From Candidatus Arsenophonus triatominarum (GTDB taxonomy: Bacteria > Pseudomonadota > Gammaproteobacteria > Enterobacterales > Enterobacteriaceae), in the NCBI RefSeq assembly GCF_001640365.1, contig NZ_LWMI01000007.1, forward strand, positions 186,001-250,000: 64,000 nucleotides of DNA, read 5' to 3'. The notes below the pieces were generated by a model. That model searched no databases and was not told the DNA's origin. It saw nothing but the letters and a program-made list of their open reading frames with translations. Numbering within the stretch: position 1 is the first letter of the stretch; each line of letters starts with the position of its first letter. A program made the position numbers and the translations under genes. Below, piece by piece: positions 22,715 to 32,313 of this stretch.

Positions 22715-23971
22715 CACGAATTTCGCAATCTCCAAAAAAGAAGTATAAAGTTCAAAACAAGAAAAAATTAGGGTGTTTATATTTTGTCCGGTTATCCATG
22801 CATTAAAAATATCTATAACACGAGTTTCGCACCAATAAAAAAACGCTCTATTTTTAAGTTTAATTCAGCATAATATATAAATAGACAAAATTTTATAAAT
22901 TAAAAAGCAACTTACTTGTAATTTAAAAAATTTATACGTTTTAGTAACTTGCAAATTAACCATTGCTTTTAAGCCATTTCTGGAATTTTATATGCCTGTG
23001 CGAAACTCGTGTATAAAACATTCTTACAAGTAAGAAGTGTAAGATACTCTGGTTTGGCGTTATCAGAAGTAAGCCCATCGCCTTTATCTCATGACACTGT
23101 TAGCCGATGGCTAAAAGTAGATGTTTTCGACCTAAAGACTTATGGCGATTAGTTCAACCTTCTATAGACAAAAAAGCCCTTGCATACTAATTGCCGATGA
23201 TACATTGATTGCCAAAACACGTAGTAAAAAAATAGAGATGGTCTATTATTAATATTCAGGTAATGAACATGATGCTATTGCTGGCATAGGTTTAGTTAAT
23301 TTACTTTGGCATAATCTAACAACTGTTGAATCAATTCCTATTGATTATCGTATTTATGATAAAGATTCTGATGGAAAAACAAAAAACACGCACTTTTCCG
23401 AAATGCTCGCTCTTGCTAAAAAAAGAGGGATCATACCAGAAGCGGTAGTGATGGATACCTGGTATTCTAGCCTGGATAATCTGAAATCAATTCGCTCTCA
23501 TGGTTGGGTCTGGGTAACCACGCGGAGGAAAAACAGGATTGTTAACCATAACAAACAACTGAACAAGTTAGACATCTCAGAAGAAGGAACTCCAATACAC
23601 TTACGAGGCTACGGTTGGGTGACTGTTTTCAAATTTACAGCCAAAAACGGCCGTATTGATTACATAGTAACAAATAAAGACAATCCCACCCGTCAATACG
23701 TCAAATCTATCATGGATGCCCGTTGGTCTGTTGAAGTTTATCATCGAGAAGTTAAACAAAATTGTGGTATTGAACGCTGTCAGGCTCGCACGAGCCGAGC
23801 GCAAAGAAATCATATTTTTCTCGTTATTTCTGCGTGGTTTGAACAACATAAACGTCGGATATCTGAAAAAATAACCCTTTATCAACAAAATTGGGACGTA
23901 ATCAAAAATGCTATTACTGAGCACATCCGTGTTTTATTGCGTACCCAAATTAGTTTTGTGCGAAACTCGTG
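22715..23971 (+). mobile_element. IS701-like element, copy 2, interrupted by a MITE
   Basis: The element is flanked by the 5-bp duplication ACCAC. Its termini CACGAATTTCGCA and TGCGAAACTCGTG match the MITE family. The transposase has a stop in place of Gln (TATTAT-TAA, near 23250), other frame lesions and the MITE at 22819. The C-terminal frame 23403-23972 (DTWYSSLDNLKSIRSHGW, DARWSVEVYHREVKQNCGIE) is intact. Confidence 0.85.
22819..23011. mobile_element. MITE copy 7, inside IS701-like copy 2
   Basis: 193-bp element with target duplication TATAA. It lies at a different site of the IS701-like element from copy 2, so both IS701-like copies were hit independently. Confidence 0.93.
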
Positions 23972-24056
23972 ACCACGAAGGTTTAAAGAATTATACTCAC
24001 TATTATTTAGCAAAATTTAAAATTCTCTTTAAAAGAGTTAAAGGGCTATGTTTATC

Positions 24057-25061
24057 ATGAGGCATTTTATAAAACAAAGTTTTAACATTGCGGGAAAAAA
24101 AAACCTTCTTGAAAAGAATAAAAATTTTAACATTGTTTATGGAGTTGATAAAAATTTCCTACTTGGTGCAGCGATATCAATAAATTCCGTATTAATAAAT
24201 AATATTGATACAGATTTCAATTTTCACCTATTTACTGATTATATTGATGACGAATATATACAATGTTTCCAAAAAATGATAACAAAGTATAATTCTAATA
24301 TAATTATTTATCTGTTAGATGCTGAAGAATTAAAACAACTATCAACCTCAGATTTCTGGTCTTATGCCACCTATTTTAGGTTAATCGCTTTTGAATATTT
24401 AAGTACGAACATAAACTCTATTTTATATCTAGATGCTGATGTTATTTGCAAAGGCAGTCTAAAAAAACTATTTCAGCTAAACTTAGCGAATTCTTTTGCC
24501 GCCGTGGTACTCGATGTCGACAACATGCAGCAATCAAGTGCGACTCGACTAAAGTTAACCGATTTAAATGGCAAATATTTTAATGCCGGAGTAATCTATG
24601 TGAATTTAAAGAAATGGATTGAAAATGATTTATCCAAAAAATCATTAGAACTGGTACGCGGAAAAACAAATTTTGGTAAATTAAAATACCTTGATCAAGA
24701 TGCACTAAATATATTATTTCAGACGCAAAACATCTATTTATCTCGTGATTACAACTGTATATATACGTTGAAAAATGAATTGGCTTACCATGATTTATCC
24801 AAATACAAAAATACCATAACTGATAGCACCATTCTTATCCACTATACTGGCGTCACAAAACCCTGGCATACTTGGGGTATTAATTATCCGGCCAGTCAAT
24901 TTTTTTTCAATTCATATATTCACTCACCGTGGAAAAATCAGCCACTAAAAATTGCAGAAAAGAGAACGGAACTGCAAGAAAAATATAAGCATCTATTTTT
25001 ACAACATAAATATATGCATGGTTTGTTATGTTCAATTAAATATAAACTACTAAAAAAATAA
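24057..25061 (+). CDS. GT8 LPS core glycosyltransferase (WaaO/WaaJ/WaaI-like)
   Basis: This protein of about 334 residues is predicted to add a hexose (glucose or galactose) from UDP-sugar to the LPS outer core, acting at the cytoplasmic face of the inner membrane. It has the family opening NIVYGVDKNFLLGAAISINSV, FWSYATYFRL, the metal-binding DXD motif in LYLDADVIC, LDQDALNIL, and HYTGVTKPWH near the end of the catalytic domain. A C-terminal GT8C-type tail follows (HLFLQHKYMHGLLCSIKYK). The ATG at 24057 overlaps the stop of the broken upstream paralogue (ATGA); an ATG at 24048 is possible. The exact sugar specificity cannot be told. Confidence 0.85.
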   Translation: MRHFIKQSFNIAGKKNLLEKNKNFNIVYGVDKNFLLGAAISINSVLINNIDTDFNFHLFTDYIDDEYIQCFQKMITKYNSNIIIYLLDAEELKQLSTSDFWSYATYFRLIAFEYLSTNINSILYLDADVICKGSLKKLFQLNLANSFAAVVLDVDNMQQSSATRLKLTDLNGKYFNAGVIYVNLKKWIENDLSKKSLELVRGKTNFGKLKYLDQDALNILFQTQNIYLSRDYNCIYTLKNELAYHDLSKYKNTITDSTILIHYTGVTKPWHTWGINYPASQFFFNSYIHSPWKNQPLKIAEKRTELQEKYKHLFLQHKYMHGLLCSIKYKLLKK

Positions 25062-25097
25062 TTTTAAAGCACCTTACAGATAGGTGTTTCCACTTAG

Positions 25098-26315
25098 CTA
25101 ATTGATCAATTTTTTATCGCTATTCAGTGCTAATGCTATTCCTATTATAATAGCCATATTTGAAATATTTACAGTTTCAAACAAACCTCTAACAATTATA
25201 TCACCGATAAATATCAACATCAGAATCAAAAAACCATCTTTTACCGTATTATTACGATATCCATTAAATAAATAGATAAAAATTGAAACAAAAAGATAGA
25301 GGGTAGTAATTAGTCCAAATATTCCAGCGGCAAACCAAATTGACAAAACTGTATTATGAGGCCCAATCGATTGTTTAAAAATCCAGTCAGGATAATCAAT
25401 TACCCTTTCATTATAAATTTTATAAAATAATTGCTCGCCATAGCCATAACCTGTTATTGGATTCTCTTTAATCAAATCTAATGCTGAATCCTGAGTACCA
25501 TTACCATATCGATGACTACTATTGGTCTGCTCTAATTTAAAAAATAATCTATCAAACTGACCTTGATTAACTGTTGCTAAACCAGACAACAAAATACTAA
25601 AACCAATAATAGCAATAACCGGCAATTTAATTTCTTTTTTTACTACACACCAGATAATAAATGCTACCACAATAGATAACCAAGTACCTCGTTGTAATGT
25701 GCCGATTGTTATAGCGACAAAAATAACCGAAAGCGAGAAAAATAAGATCTTATTTTTTACACCTTTATATAACCACAAAGTAAATAAAGCGGGTACAATA
25801 AATATTAACCAATCAGAAATATATCGATGTTCAAATGCTGATAACGGCATGATACCCTGACGATATTCATTAATATATTGCAAAATTTCCTTAATGGTTA
25901 ACGGTAACATAGAAAAAATTAAAGAGAAAATCAATAGATTAGATATATGCTTTCTTTTTTCTCGATAGAGTACTATCGCAATAGCTATTGCGGTAATAAA
26001 TAATTTTTCGACAACACTTTTATTAATAGCTTTTAACGAAATGTTAACATCTTTAGAAATAATTAATGAACAAAGCATTGCCACAACAAAAAACACTAAA
26101 GATAAAAATAAATTATTCTTAAATATACTAAAAGCTCGCTTTCTATCTTTAATTAAATAGATAATCGCAGTAAGATAAATTAATCCAGCTAAGGAATGTT
26201 TATAGCGCGTAACCCCATCAAGAAAATAAATAGCAATAAAAAAAAACACTATCCCTAAATTCCAATAAGAGTAGTAATTAAATCGTTTATTAATTATAGA
26301 GATAACCTTCTTCAT
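25098..26315 (-). CDS. waaL: O-antigen ligase WaaL
   Basis: A polytopic inner-membrane protein of 405 residues with about 10-12 hydrophobic segments. It carries the Wzy_C/O-antigen ligase pattern ENPITGYGYGEQLFY and, in the large periplasmic loop, IGPHNTVLSIWFAAGIFGL, whose histidine matches the essential ligase motif. It is expected to transfer undecaprenyl-linked O-antigen to lipid A-core in the periplasm. The start at 26315 (MKKVISIINKRFNYY) is chosen for its GGAG site; an upstream in-frame ATG at 26369 is unlikely. It is transcribed convergently with the core genes and divergently from mutM. Confidence 0.88.
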   Translation of the reverse strand: MKKVISIINKRFNYYSYWNLGIVFFFIAIYFLDGVTRYKHSLAGLIYLTAIIYLIKDRKRAFSIFKNNLFLSLVFFVVAMLCSLIISKDVNISLKAINKSVVEKLFITAIAIAIVLYREKRKHISNLLIFSLIFSMLPLTIKEILQYINEYRQGIMPLSAFEHRYISDWLIFIVPALFTLWLYKGVKNKILFFSLSVIFVAITIGTLQRGTWLSIVVAFIIWCVVKKEIKLPVIAIIGFSILLSGLATVNQGQFDRLFFKLEQTNSSHRYGNGTQDSALDLIKENPITGYGYGEQLFYKIYNERVIDYPDWIFKQSIGPHNTVLSIWFAAGIFGLITTLYLFVSIFIYLFNGYRNNTVKDGFLILMLIFIGDIIVRGLFETVNISNMAIIIGIALALNSDKKLIN

Positions 26316-26421
26316 TTGCACTCCAGATAACATATTGACGCATTCTATTCTATCGACTAACCAACACAAGATACAGTAGTATATATTAACATTAACGACT
26401 AGTTACATAATAAAGGGATCT

Positions 26422-27231
26422 ATGCCAGAACTACCTGAAGTTGAAACCAGCCGACGTGGAATTGAACCCTACTTGGTTGGTAATAAAATACAATATAGCA
26501 TAGTACGCAATAGCAAATTACGCTGGCCGGTAGCGACAGAAATTGTACATATCGCCAATGAATCAGTGATTAGTGTTAAACGGCGCGCTAAATATTTACT
26601 CATTCAGTTCCTGCATGGTTGGATAATCATTCACTTGGGTATGTCAGGTAGTATACGCATCTTAACCAAGCAACAATTAGCCGAAAAACACGATCATATC
26701 GACTTGATTCTAGCCGATGGCAAAATATTGCGTTATACCGATCCCAGACGTTTTGGTGCCTGGTTATGGACTAATGACCTGGCTAATTGCTCTGTACTTT
26801 CCCATCTAGGACCGGAACCCCTTTCTATCGATTTTAACGCCAATTATCTTTATCAACGAGCAAAAAATAAAAAAAACGCCATCAAACCTTGGTTAATGGA
26901 TAATAAAGTTGTCGTCGGTATAGGCAATATTTATGCTAATGAAGCACTATTCGCTGCCAAAATTCTGCCAACCAGAGCTGCACATTCATTGACAAAAAAA
27001 GAGATCAGCAATTTAGTTATTCAAATTAAACAAGTTCTTCAACGTTCAATAGAACAGGGTGGAACAACATTGAAAGATTTTTTACAGTCAGATGGAAAAC
27101 CGGGTTATTTTGCTCAACAACTGTTTGTTTATGGTAAAAAAGATCAAGCTTGTACCCATTGTGGTCAACTGATTGAATCTATAAAGCTAGGGCAACGCAG
27201 TACTTTTTTCTGTCATAGTTGCCAGAAATAA
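26422..27231 (+). CDS. mutM: Formamidopyrimidine-DNA glycosylase MutM (Fpg)
   Basis: This 269-residue bifunctional DNA glycosylase/AP lyase removes 8-oxoguanine and ring-opened purines. The N-terminal catalytic proline is in [16 protein letters not shown]. The H2TH region includes [16 protein letters not shown]. The C-terminal zinc finger is CTHCGQ...CHSC. Length is the enteric norm. In many enterics mutM and coaD are neighbours of the waa genes, as here. mutM and coaD are convergent with 19 bases between them. Confidence 0.97.
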   Translation: MPELPEVETSRRGIEPYLVGNKIQYSIVRNSKLRWPVATEIVHIANESVISVKRRAKYLLIQFLHGWIIIHLGMSGSIRILTKQQLAEKHDHIDLILADGKILRYTDPRRFGAWLWTNDLANCSVLSHLGPEPLSIDFNANYLYQRAKNKKNAIKPWLMDNKVVVGIGNIYANEALFAAKILPTRAAHSLTKKEISNLVIQIKQVLQRSIEQGGTTLKDFLQSDGKPGYFAQQLFVYGKKDQACTHCGQLIESIKLGQRSTFFCHSCQK

Positions 27232-27250
27232 ACTTAAGTATAACTCGTTT

Positions 27251-27733
27251 TTATTGTTCAATTTTTTGCAACATTGCTTTAGCTATTGGTTCTGGTATAA
27301 AAGATGAAATATCCCCGCCATGGCGGGCAACATTTTTAATCAAAGAAGAAGAAACAAACGATAACTTCAGAGAAGGTAATAAAAAGATGGTTTCTAGATC
27401 AGCCATTAGATGGCTATTCATATTAGCCAACTGACATTCATATTCAAAATCTGACACGGTTCGCACACCTCTAATCAAAATATTAGCCTGGTGTTTTTGC
27501 GCAAAATTTACCGTGAGCCCACAAAACCCGATTACTTCAACGTTAGTTAAATGTTTTGTCTGTTCTTTAGCAAACAAAATACGTTCATCGAGGGTAAACA
27601 TCGGATTTTTACGCGAACTATCAGCAATAGCCAACATTACCTGTTCAAATATTAAGGCAGCGCGCTCTATAATATCCAAGTGGCCATAAGTTATGGGATC
27701 AAAAGTACCAGGGTAAATTGCTTTTTTTTTCAT
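27251..27733 (-). CDS. coaD: Phosphopantetheine adenylyltransferase CoaD
   Basis: This 160-residue nucleotidyltransferase makes dephospho-CoA from 4'-phosphopantetheine and ATP in coenzyme A synthesis. It starts [22 protein letters not shown], with the (T/H)xGH nucleotide-binding motif. It ends with [21 protein letters not shown] (ISSS-type motif). The start at 27733 gives the family length; the frame stays open 33 codons further without similarity. A MITE lies about 100 bases upstream at 27830. Confidence 0.96.
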   Translation of the reverse strand: MKKKAIYPGTFDPITYGHLDIIERAALIFEQVMLAIADSSRKNPMFTLDERILFAKEQTKHLTNVEVIGFCGLTVNFAQKHQANILIRGVRTVSDFEYECQLANMNSHLMADLETIFLLPSLKLSFVSSSLIKNVARHGGDISSFIPEPIAKAMLQKIEQ

Positions 27734-27829
27734 AAAGTTATTTTCACTAATAACGAACAACTGAACACATATTATCGTATTGTTTAAGCATATTGAATAA
27801 TTATGTTGACAGAATAAATCCCTATCATT

Positions 27830-28021
27830 CACGAGTTTCGCACAGGCATATAAAATTCCAGAAATGGCTTAAAAGCAATGGTTAATTTGCACGTTACTAA
27901 AACGTATAAATTTGTTTAAATTATAATAAGTTGCTTTTAATTTATAAGATTTTGTCTATTTATATATTATGCTGAATTAAACTTAAAAATAGAGCGTTTT
28001 TTTATTGGTGCGAAACTCGTG
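27830..28021. mobile_element. MITE copy 8
   Basis: 192-bp element, target duplication TCATT, between the divergent coaD and waaA genes. Confidence 0.94.
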
Positions 28022-28233
28022 TCATTGATTAAGAATAGCTACAATTTATTATCTTTTGAAAATAAATGATAATTACTATCATATTTTTAATTAATCACTA
28101 GTTTTATTTTAATTAGCGGACAAAATTTTATCTTTAATGGTGAATAAAAACGCTATTTAAATAGATATTCATTGCACTTTCTTATGTGCAATATGCTACT
28201 ATAGTGCTAATCTCAATCAGTCAATGTGATAGA

Positions 28234-29511
28234 ATGTTATTACGTCTATATCAAATACTTATTTACCTTATTCAACCTATTATTTGGTTACGTTTATTGT
28301 GGCGTAGTCACAAATCTCCCGCTTATCGCAAACGTTGGAGTGAACGATATGGTTTTTGTAATGGTAAGGTAATTCCCGGCGGTATATTATTACATTCTGT
28401 TTCAGTAGGTGAAACCTTAGCCGCGGTTCCGTTAGTTAGAGCATTGCGCCATCACTATCCAACACTACCTATTACCGTTACTACCATGACCCCAACTGGT
28501 TCGGAGCGTGTTTTATCTGCATTTGGTGATGATGTTCAACATGTCTATTTACCCTACGATTTGGCAGGATCTGTAAGCCGTTTCCTTAATTATGCAGATC
28601 CTAAATTAACCATTATTATGGAAACAGAACTTTGGCCAAATCTTATTATTCAATTAAGACAACGTAAAATCCCATTAGTTATTGCTAACGCCCGTCTGTC
28701 TGAACGATCAGCGGCACGTTATCAAAAATTGGGTTATTTTATCAAAAAGTTATTGCAAAAAATCACCTTAATCGCAGCACAAAACCAAGAAGATGGCGAA
28801 CGTTTTATTAAACTGGGTTTAGCAAGAAAAAAATTGAATGTTACAGGTAGTCTAAAGTTTGATATTTCTGTCGTCCCTGAATTGGCCGTAAAAGCTATAA
28901 CATTACGTCGACAATGGGCTCCGCACCGCCCAGTTTGGATTGCTACCAGCACCCATGAAGGAGAAGAGTCAATTATTTTACAGGCTCATACTAAACTATT
29001 AAAACAATTTCCCGACTTATTGCTGATCCTTGTTCCTCGCCATCCGGAACGCTTTGCACAGGCAAAAGCGTTAACCCAAAAAGCTAAACTACGCTATATT
29101 TGCCGTAGTGAAAATCGAGTTCCTAATACGGATACTCAAGTTATTATTGGCGATACCATGGGTGAACTGATGCTACTCTATGGTATTGCTGATCTGGCCT
29201 TTGTCGGCGGTAGTTTAGTCGAAAAAGGCGGGCATAATCCTTTAGAAGCAGCCGCACATGCCCTTCCTGTTTTAATGGGGCCTTATACTTTCAATTTCAA
29301 AGATATTTGTACCAAACTAAAACAAGCAGATGGTCTTATTACGGTTAATGATAGTAAATCCTTAACTCTTACTGTTTCCCATTTGCTTAAAGATGAAGAT
29401 TATCGTCTATACCATGGTCGTCAAGCAGCAGAAGTTTTACATGAGAATCAAGGGGCATTGCAAAAATTACTAAAGCTACTGGAACCCTACCTGCCACCAG
29501 TAACCCATTAA
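28234..29511 (+). CDS. waaA: Kdo transferase WaaA (KdtA)
   Basis: This 425-residue GT30 enzyme adds two Kdo residues from CMP-Kdo to lipid IVA, the first step of core assembly on the inner membrane. An N-terminal membrane anchor (LLRLYQILIYLIQPIIWLRLLW) is followed by AYRKRWSERYGF and the catalytic-site block HSVSVGETLAAVPLV. The C-terminal domain has FVGGSLVEKGGHNPLEAAAHALPV. The start at 28234 matches the family N-terminus; the frame extends 16 codons upstream without support. Confidence 0.95.
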   Translation: MLLRLYQILIYLIQPIIWLRLLWRSHKSPAYRKRWSERYGFCNGKVIPGGILLHSVSVGETLAAVPLVRALRHHYPTLPITVTTMTPTGSERVLSAFGDDVQHVYLPYDLAGSVSRFLNYADPKLTIIMETELWPNLIIQLRQRKIPLVIANARLSERSAARYQKLGYFIKKLLQKITLIAAQNQEDGERFIKLGLARKKLNVTGSLKFDISVVPELAVKAITLRRQWAPHRPVWIATSTHEGEESIILQAHTKLLKQFPDLLLILVPRHPERFAQAKALTQKAKLRYICRSENRVPNTDTQVIIGDTMGELMLLYGIADLAFVGGSLVEKGGHNPLEAAAHALPVLMGPYTFNFKDICTKLKQADGLITVNDSKSLTLTVSHLLKDEDYRLYHGRQAAEVLHENQGALQKLLKLLEPYLPPVTH

Positions 29512-29690
29512 ATACGAATATTATTTAATATATTGAATATCGCTAAAACCCATAACAAAATAGCACTTATGATAATTCACTAAACAATAATAACTTAACA
29601 AATACTACATATTTTGTCTTTTCTTCATTATAGTGTTACTGGTTTAATTCAAATAAATGGGATCCTTACCCACCAATTTTATAACTAACG

Positions 29691-31169
29691 ATGAAAAATA
29701 ATATGCCTTTATCTAACACAAATTCAAAAATATTGCTCTATCTGTGGGTGTCGATTTATGCAATTTTATGGATTTGTGGAAGTTATTTTTTAGATCCAAC
29801 CGTACCTTACGATGCTGTTGAAGCAGTTAACTGGGGAATGAATGGTGAATGGGGCTCCCCCAAAAACCCTTGGTTTGTTGGTGCCGTTATGTGGCCCACC
29901 ATCTACTTAAACCTCTCCTACAGTTTTTATTGGTATTTTATCCACTTTGTTGGTATAGCTATTGGTATGATAGGGGTATGGCAACTGGCTTACCGCCTCA
30001 GCCACAAAATTAAATTGGCTTGGTTTGCATTATTGATACTAAATTTATCAGGCATCATTAATTTTGATATCATCCCTTATAATGATAACTATATTTTGGT
30101 CACTCTATGGCCCTGGGTGCTGCTCTTCTTTCTGCGTGCTGTTTATGATCATCCTAAATGGTGGCTTGCCTTTGCACTGGTATCTGGCTTGGCCACCATG
30201 GGTAAGTATTCAACATTGGCCCTGGTTGGCACGGTTTTTTTATTAACCCTTTTCGTGCCTAAGGTGCGCAAAAGTTATCAGCAATCTCTTTTTTATATTG
30301 CAATTGCACTTTGGTTTGCATTGATCTTGCCTAATTTGTTCTGGCTATTAGAAAATGATTTTTCTGCCTTTAAATGGGTTGATTCACAGATCGAACAATG
30401 CTTTAACCTGCATGTTGTCAGCTCAACATTATCTGTTTTCTATCCGTTAGTTATTGCTACCATTATTCTCTATCTATTAGGTGGTAAAATAGGCTGGCCT
30501 AAAGAGCAACCTAATAAATTAGTTAATTTTATTTTGCTCCTTCCTTTGGCCGTAATTTTCGGTTGGTTTTTGTTTCATGATGGAGGGAGGATGACCGAAT
30601 GGTTACAACCATTTATGATGATTGCGGCGCCATTATTTATTGGCTCTATCTCCATTTCGCCCAAGAAATCACTACGAAAGACATTTTTTGGTTTAATTAT
30701 CATTGGCAGCCTGATCTTTTTAGGTTACTGCCTGGTATTAAATTATAATATCCGTGGTGCTGGCCAGAAAATGATCGGTATTAAAGCACTCACAGCAGAA
30801 GGACAACAGCGCTGGCGGCAAAAATATGGTCAACCATTAAAATATGTTGGTGGCGAAGATAACCTTTATCAATGGTTTATCATCTATGCTTCTGATAGAC
30901 CGCACACTATCCAGCCTTGGGATAGCAGTGAAGATCAGCCACCGAATGTTTATTATCGCGATATTACGGCAGAAAAAATTAAAAAACATGGTGCTTTATT
31001 ATTAGGGCGAAAAGGTAAAGATTGTAGCCAAGAAAATTTTACTCGGATGTCAAAACATTGGCCACAATTTACCATTAAAAAAGAAGCCATTATTTACCAA
31101 TCAGAACCAAACGCTGATCCGCAATCAATGTGCTTGGGATTTATTGCGCCAGAAAAAAATTATCATTAA
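29691..31169 (+). CDS. GT39/ArnT-like integral membrane glycosyltransferase
   Basis: A 492-residue protein with about 10-12 transmembrane segments and the GT39/GT83 layout. The first periplasmic loop has acidic residues (DPTVPYDAVEAVNWGMNGEW) followed by PKNPWF. A soluble C-terminal tail begins near residue 350. Such enzymes use polyprenyl-phosphate sugars in the periplasm. ArnT (lipid A aminoarabinose) and core galacturonosyltransferases belong to this clan. The position beside waaA suggests modification of LPS, but donor and acceptor cannot be assigned. A second ATG at 29703 (MPLSNTNSK) could be the true start. No strong ribosome binding site is visible. Confidence 0.7.
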   Translation: MKNNMPLSNTNSKILLYLWVSIYAILWICGSYFLDPTVPYDAVEAVNWGMNGEWGSPKNPWFVGAVMWPTIYLNLSYSFYWYFIHFVGIAIGMIGVWQLAYRLSHKIKLAWFALLILNLSGIINFDIIPYNDNYILVTLWPWVLLFFLRAVYDHPKWWLAFALVSGLATMGKYSTLALVGTVFLLTLFVPKVRKSYQQSLFYIAIALWFALILPNLFWLLENDFSAFKWVDSQIEQCFNLHVVSSTLSVFYPLVIATIILYLLGGKIGWPKEQPNKLVNFILLLPLAVIFGWFLFHDGGRMTEWLQPFMMIAAPLFIGSISISPKKSLRKTFFGLIIIGSLIFLGYCLVLNYNIRGAGQKMIGIKALTAEGQQRWRQKYGQPLKYVGGEDNLYQWFIIYASDRPHTIQPWDSSEDQPPNVYYRDITAEKIKKHGALLLGRKGKDCSQENFTRMSKHWPQFTIKKEAIIYQSEPNADPQSMCLGFIAPEKNYH

Positions 31170-31179
31170 AAATAGAGTT

Positions 31180-31209
31180 ACAATGAAATAGGAAGAAAAT
31201 TTTCATTGT
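31180..31209. terminator. Possible terminator hairpin between convergent genes
   Basis: ACAATGAAA (31180-31188) and TTTCATTGT (31201-31209) form a 9-bp stem with a 12-base loop, between the GT39-like gene and the convergent waaC. There is no clear U-run. Confidence 0.4.
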
Positions 31210-31336
31210 CACAAAATTGCTACCTATATTTGTATCAACCTGACAGTTTTACTAAAGCTAACTTAAGTTTAACTGAGTAAATTGCCTTGCTCGGTTGTGC
31301 CTTATCTGTCAACAAATAGATAGATAAAAATTTTCA

Positions 31337-32311
31337 CTATTTATTCTCTATTATTAAAACTAATCGTTGGTAGATTTCATCCGGTTTAATTGTCGCCATA
31401 TTACCATCGGCTGAAACAATTGCTTGTTGTGTTTCACCATAACCGCCAATTAATCCCGGATCGGTAGGGCCATAGAGGGCAATATTCGGTTTGCTCAGTG
31501 CAGCGGTTAAATGGCTTAATCCTGTATCAACAGAGACAACCGCTTTAGCTGCGACAATTTGTTGAGCTAATTTGTCTAATGACAGCTTAGGCAATACCTC
31601 AACATGCTTAAAACCAGCGGCCAGCCTCAGGGCACGTTGATGTTCCAGATTGGTTCCCCACGGTAATTTAACTGTCAAGCCTTTAGCTGCTACAGCGGTG
31701 ATCAATTGTCGCCAATGGGACTCAGGCCAATGTTTCTCATCACGTGTGGTGGCATGGAAAAAAATAATATAAGGATCGTTTTCTTTTGCCAAAGCCGGTG
31801 GCGAAAAATAGGCTGCAATACCATAATCACCGACAATAGTCGGTTTACTATAATGTAAACTATCGGCAAATAATTGTCGGATACGTTCAACCGCATGCAG
31901 CTGTTTATTGACACTATAGCGACAATCATAAAATAGGCTTGCTATAGGCTCGCGAGCACTTTTCCAATCATAACAATGACTTACACCATTAGCTAACCGT
32001 GTGATCAAAAAAGCACTTTTCAATAATCCTTGTGCATCGATCACAGCATCATATTCTTGTTGTTGCAATTGAGCACGAAAAACGGCTCTTTGCTGCCTGA
32101 CAGATCTTGCCAGCCAATTTTTTCGCCAGCGTCGAATAGCTACCGGAATAACTCGCTTAACAGCATGATGCCAGTGTGGAATTTCGACAAAATTTTCTTC
32201 AACAACCCAATCAAACTGAATATCAGGATAGTGCATAACTGCATCAGTCAGTGCAGGTAAAGTATGTAACACATCACCCATCGATGAGGTTTTAACAATT
32301 AACACTTTCAT
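31337..32311 (-). CDS. waaC: LPS heptosyltransferase I WaaC
   Basis: This 324-residue GT9 enzyme adds the first L-glycero-D-manno-heptose to Kdo2-lipid A. The N-terminus MKVLIVKTSSMGDVLHTLPALTDA is diagnostic. The C-terminal domain shows FHATTRDEKHWPESHWR and VSVDTGLSHLTAALSKPNIALYG. The start at 32311 lies 2 bases after the waaF stop; an upstream ATG at 32359 would overlap waaF. Last gene of the hldD-waaF-waaC operon. Confidence 0.95.
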   Translation of the reverse strand: MKVLIVKTSSMGDVLHTLPALTDAVMHYPDIQFDWVVEENFVEIPHWHHAVKRVIPVAIRRWRKNWLARSVRQQRAVFRAQLQQQEYDAVIDAQGLLKSAFLITRLANGVSHCYDWKSAREPIASLFYDCRYSVNKQLHAVERIRQLFADSLHYSKPTIVGDYGIAAYFSPPALAKENDPYIIFFHATTRDEKHWPESHWRQLITAVAAKGLTVKLPWGTNLEHQRALRLAAGFKHVEVLPKLSLDKLAQQIVAAKAVVSVDTGLSHLTAALSKPNIALYGPTDPGLIGGYGETQQAIVSADGNMATIKPDEIYQRLVLIIENK

Positions 32312-32313
32312 GG

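Larger units (their letters stand above)
21769..24060 (+). pseudogene. GT8 LPS core glycosyltransferase (WaaO/WaaJ-like), broken
   Basis: From ATG 21769 the N-terminus reads HPKFHIAYGVDKNFYM, then a missing base near 21890 shifts the frame. A stop codon interrupts DHE-stop-ETLFDTFAQQ near 21961. The central GT8 domain (22020-22650) keeps WSYATYFRFIIADYF and the DXD motif YLDADIIC. Another one-base shift near 22650 and an IS701-like insertion at 22715 follow. After the insertion the frame KYHHEGLKNYTHYYLAKFKIL continues to a stop at 24060, overlapping the next gene by ATGA. It is a decayed paralogue of the next gene. Confidence 0.85.
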
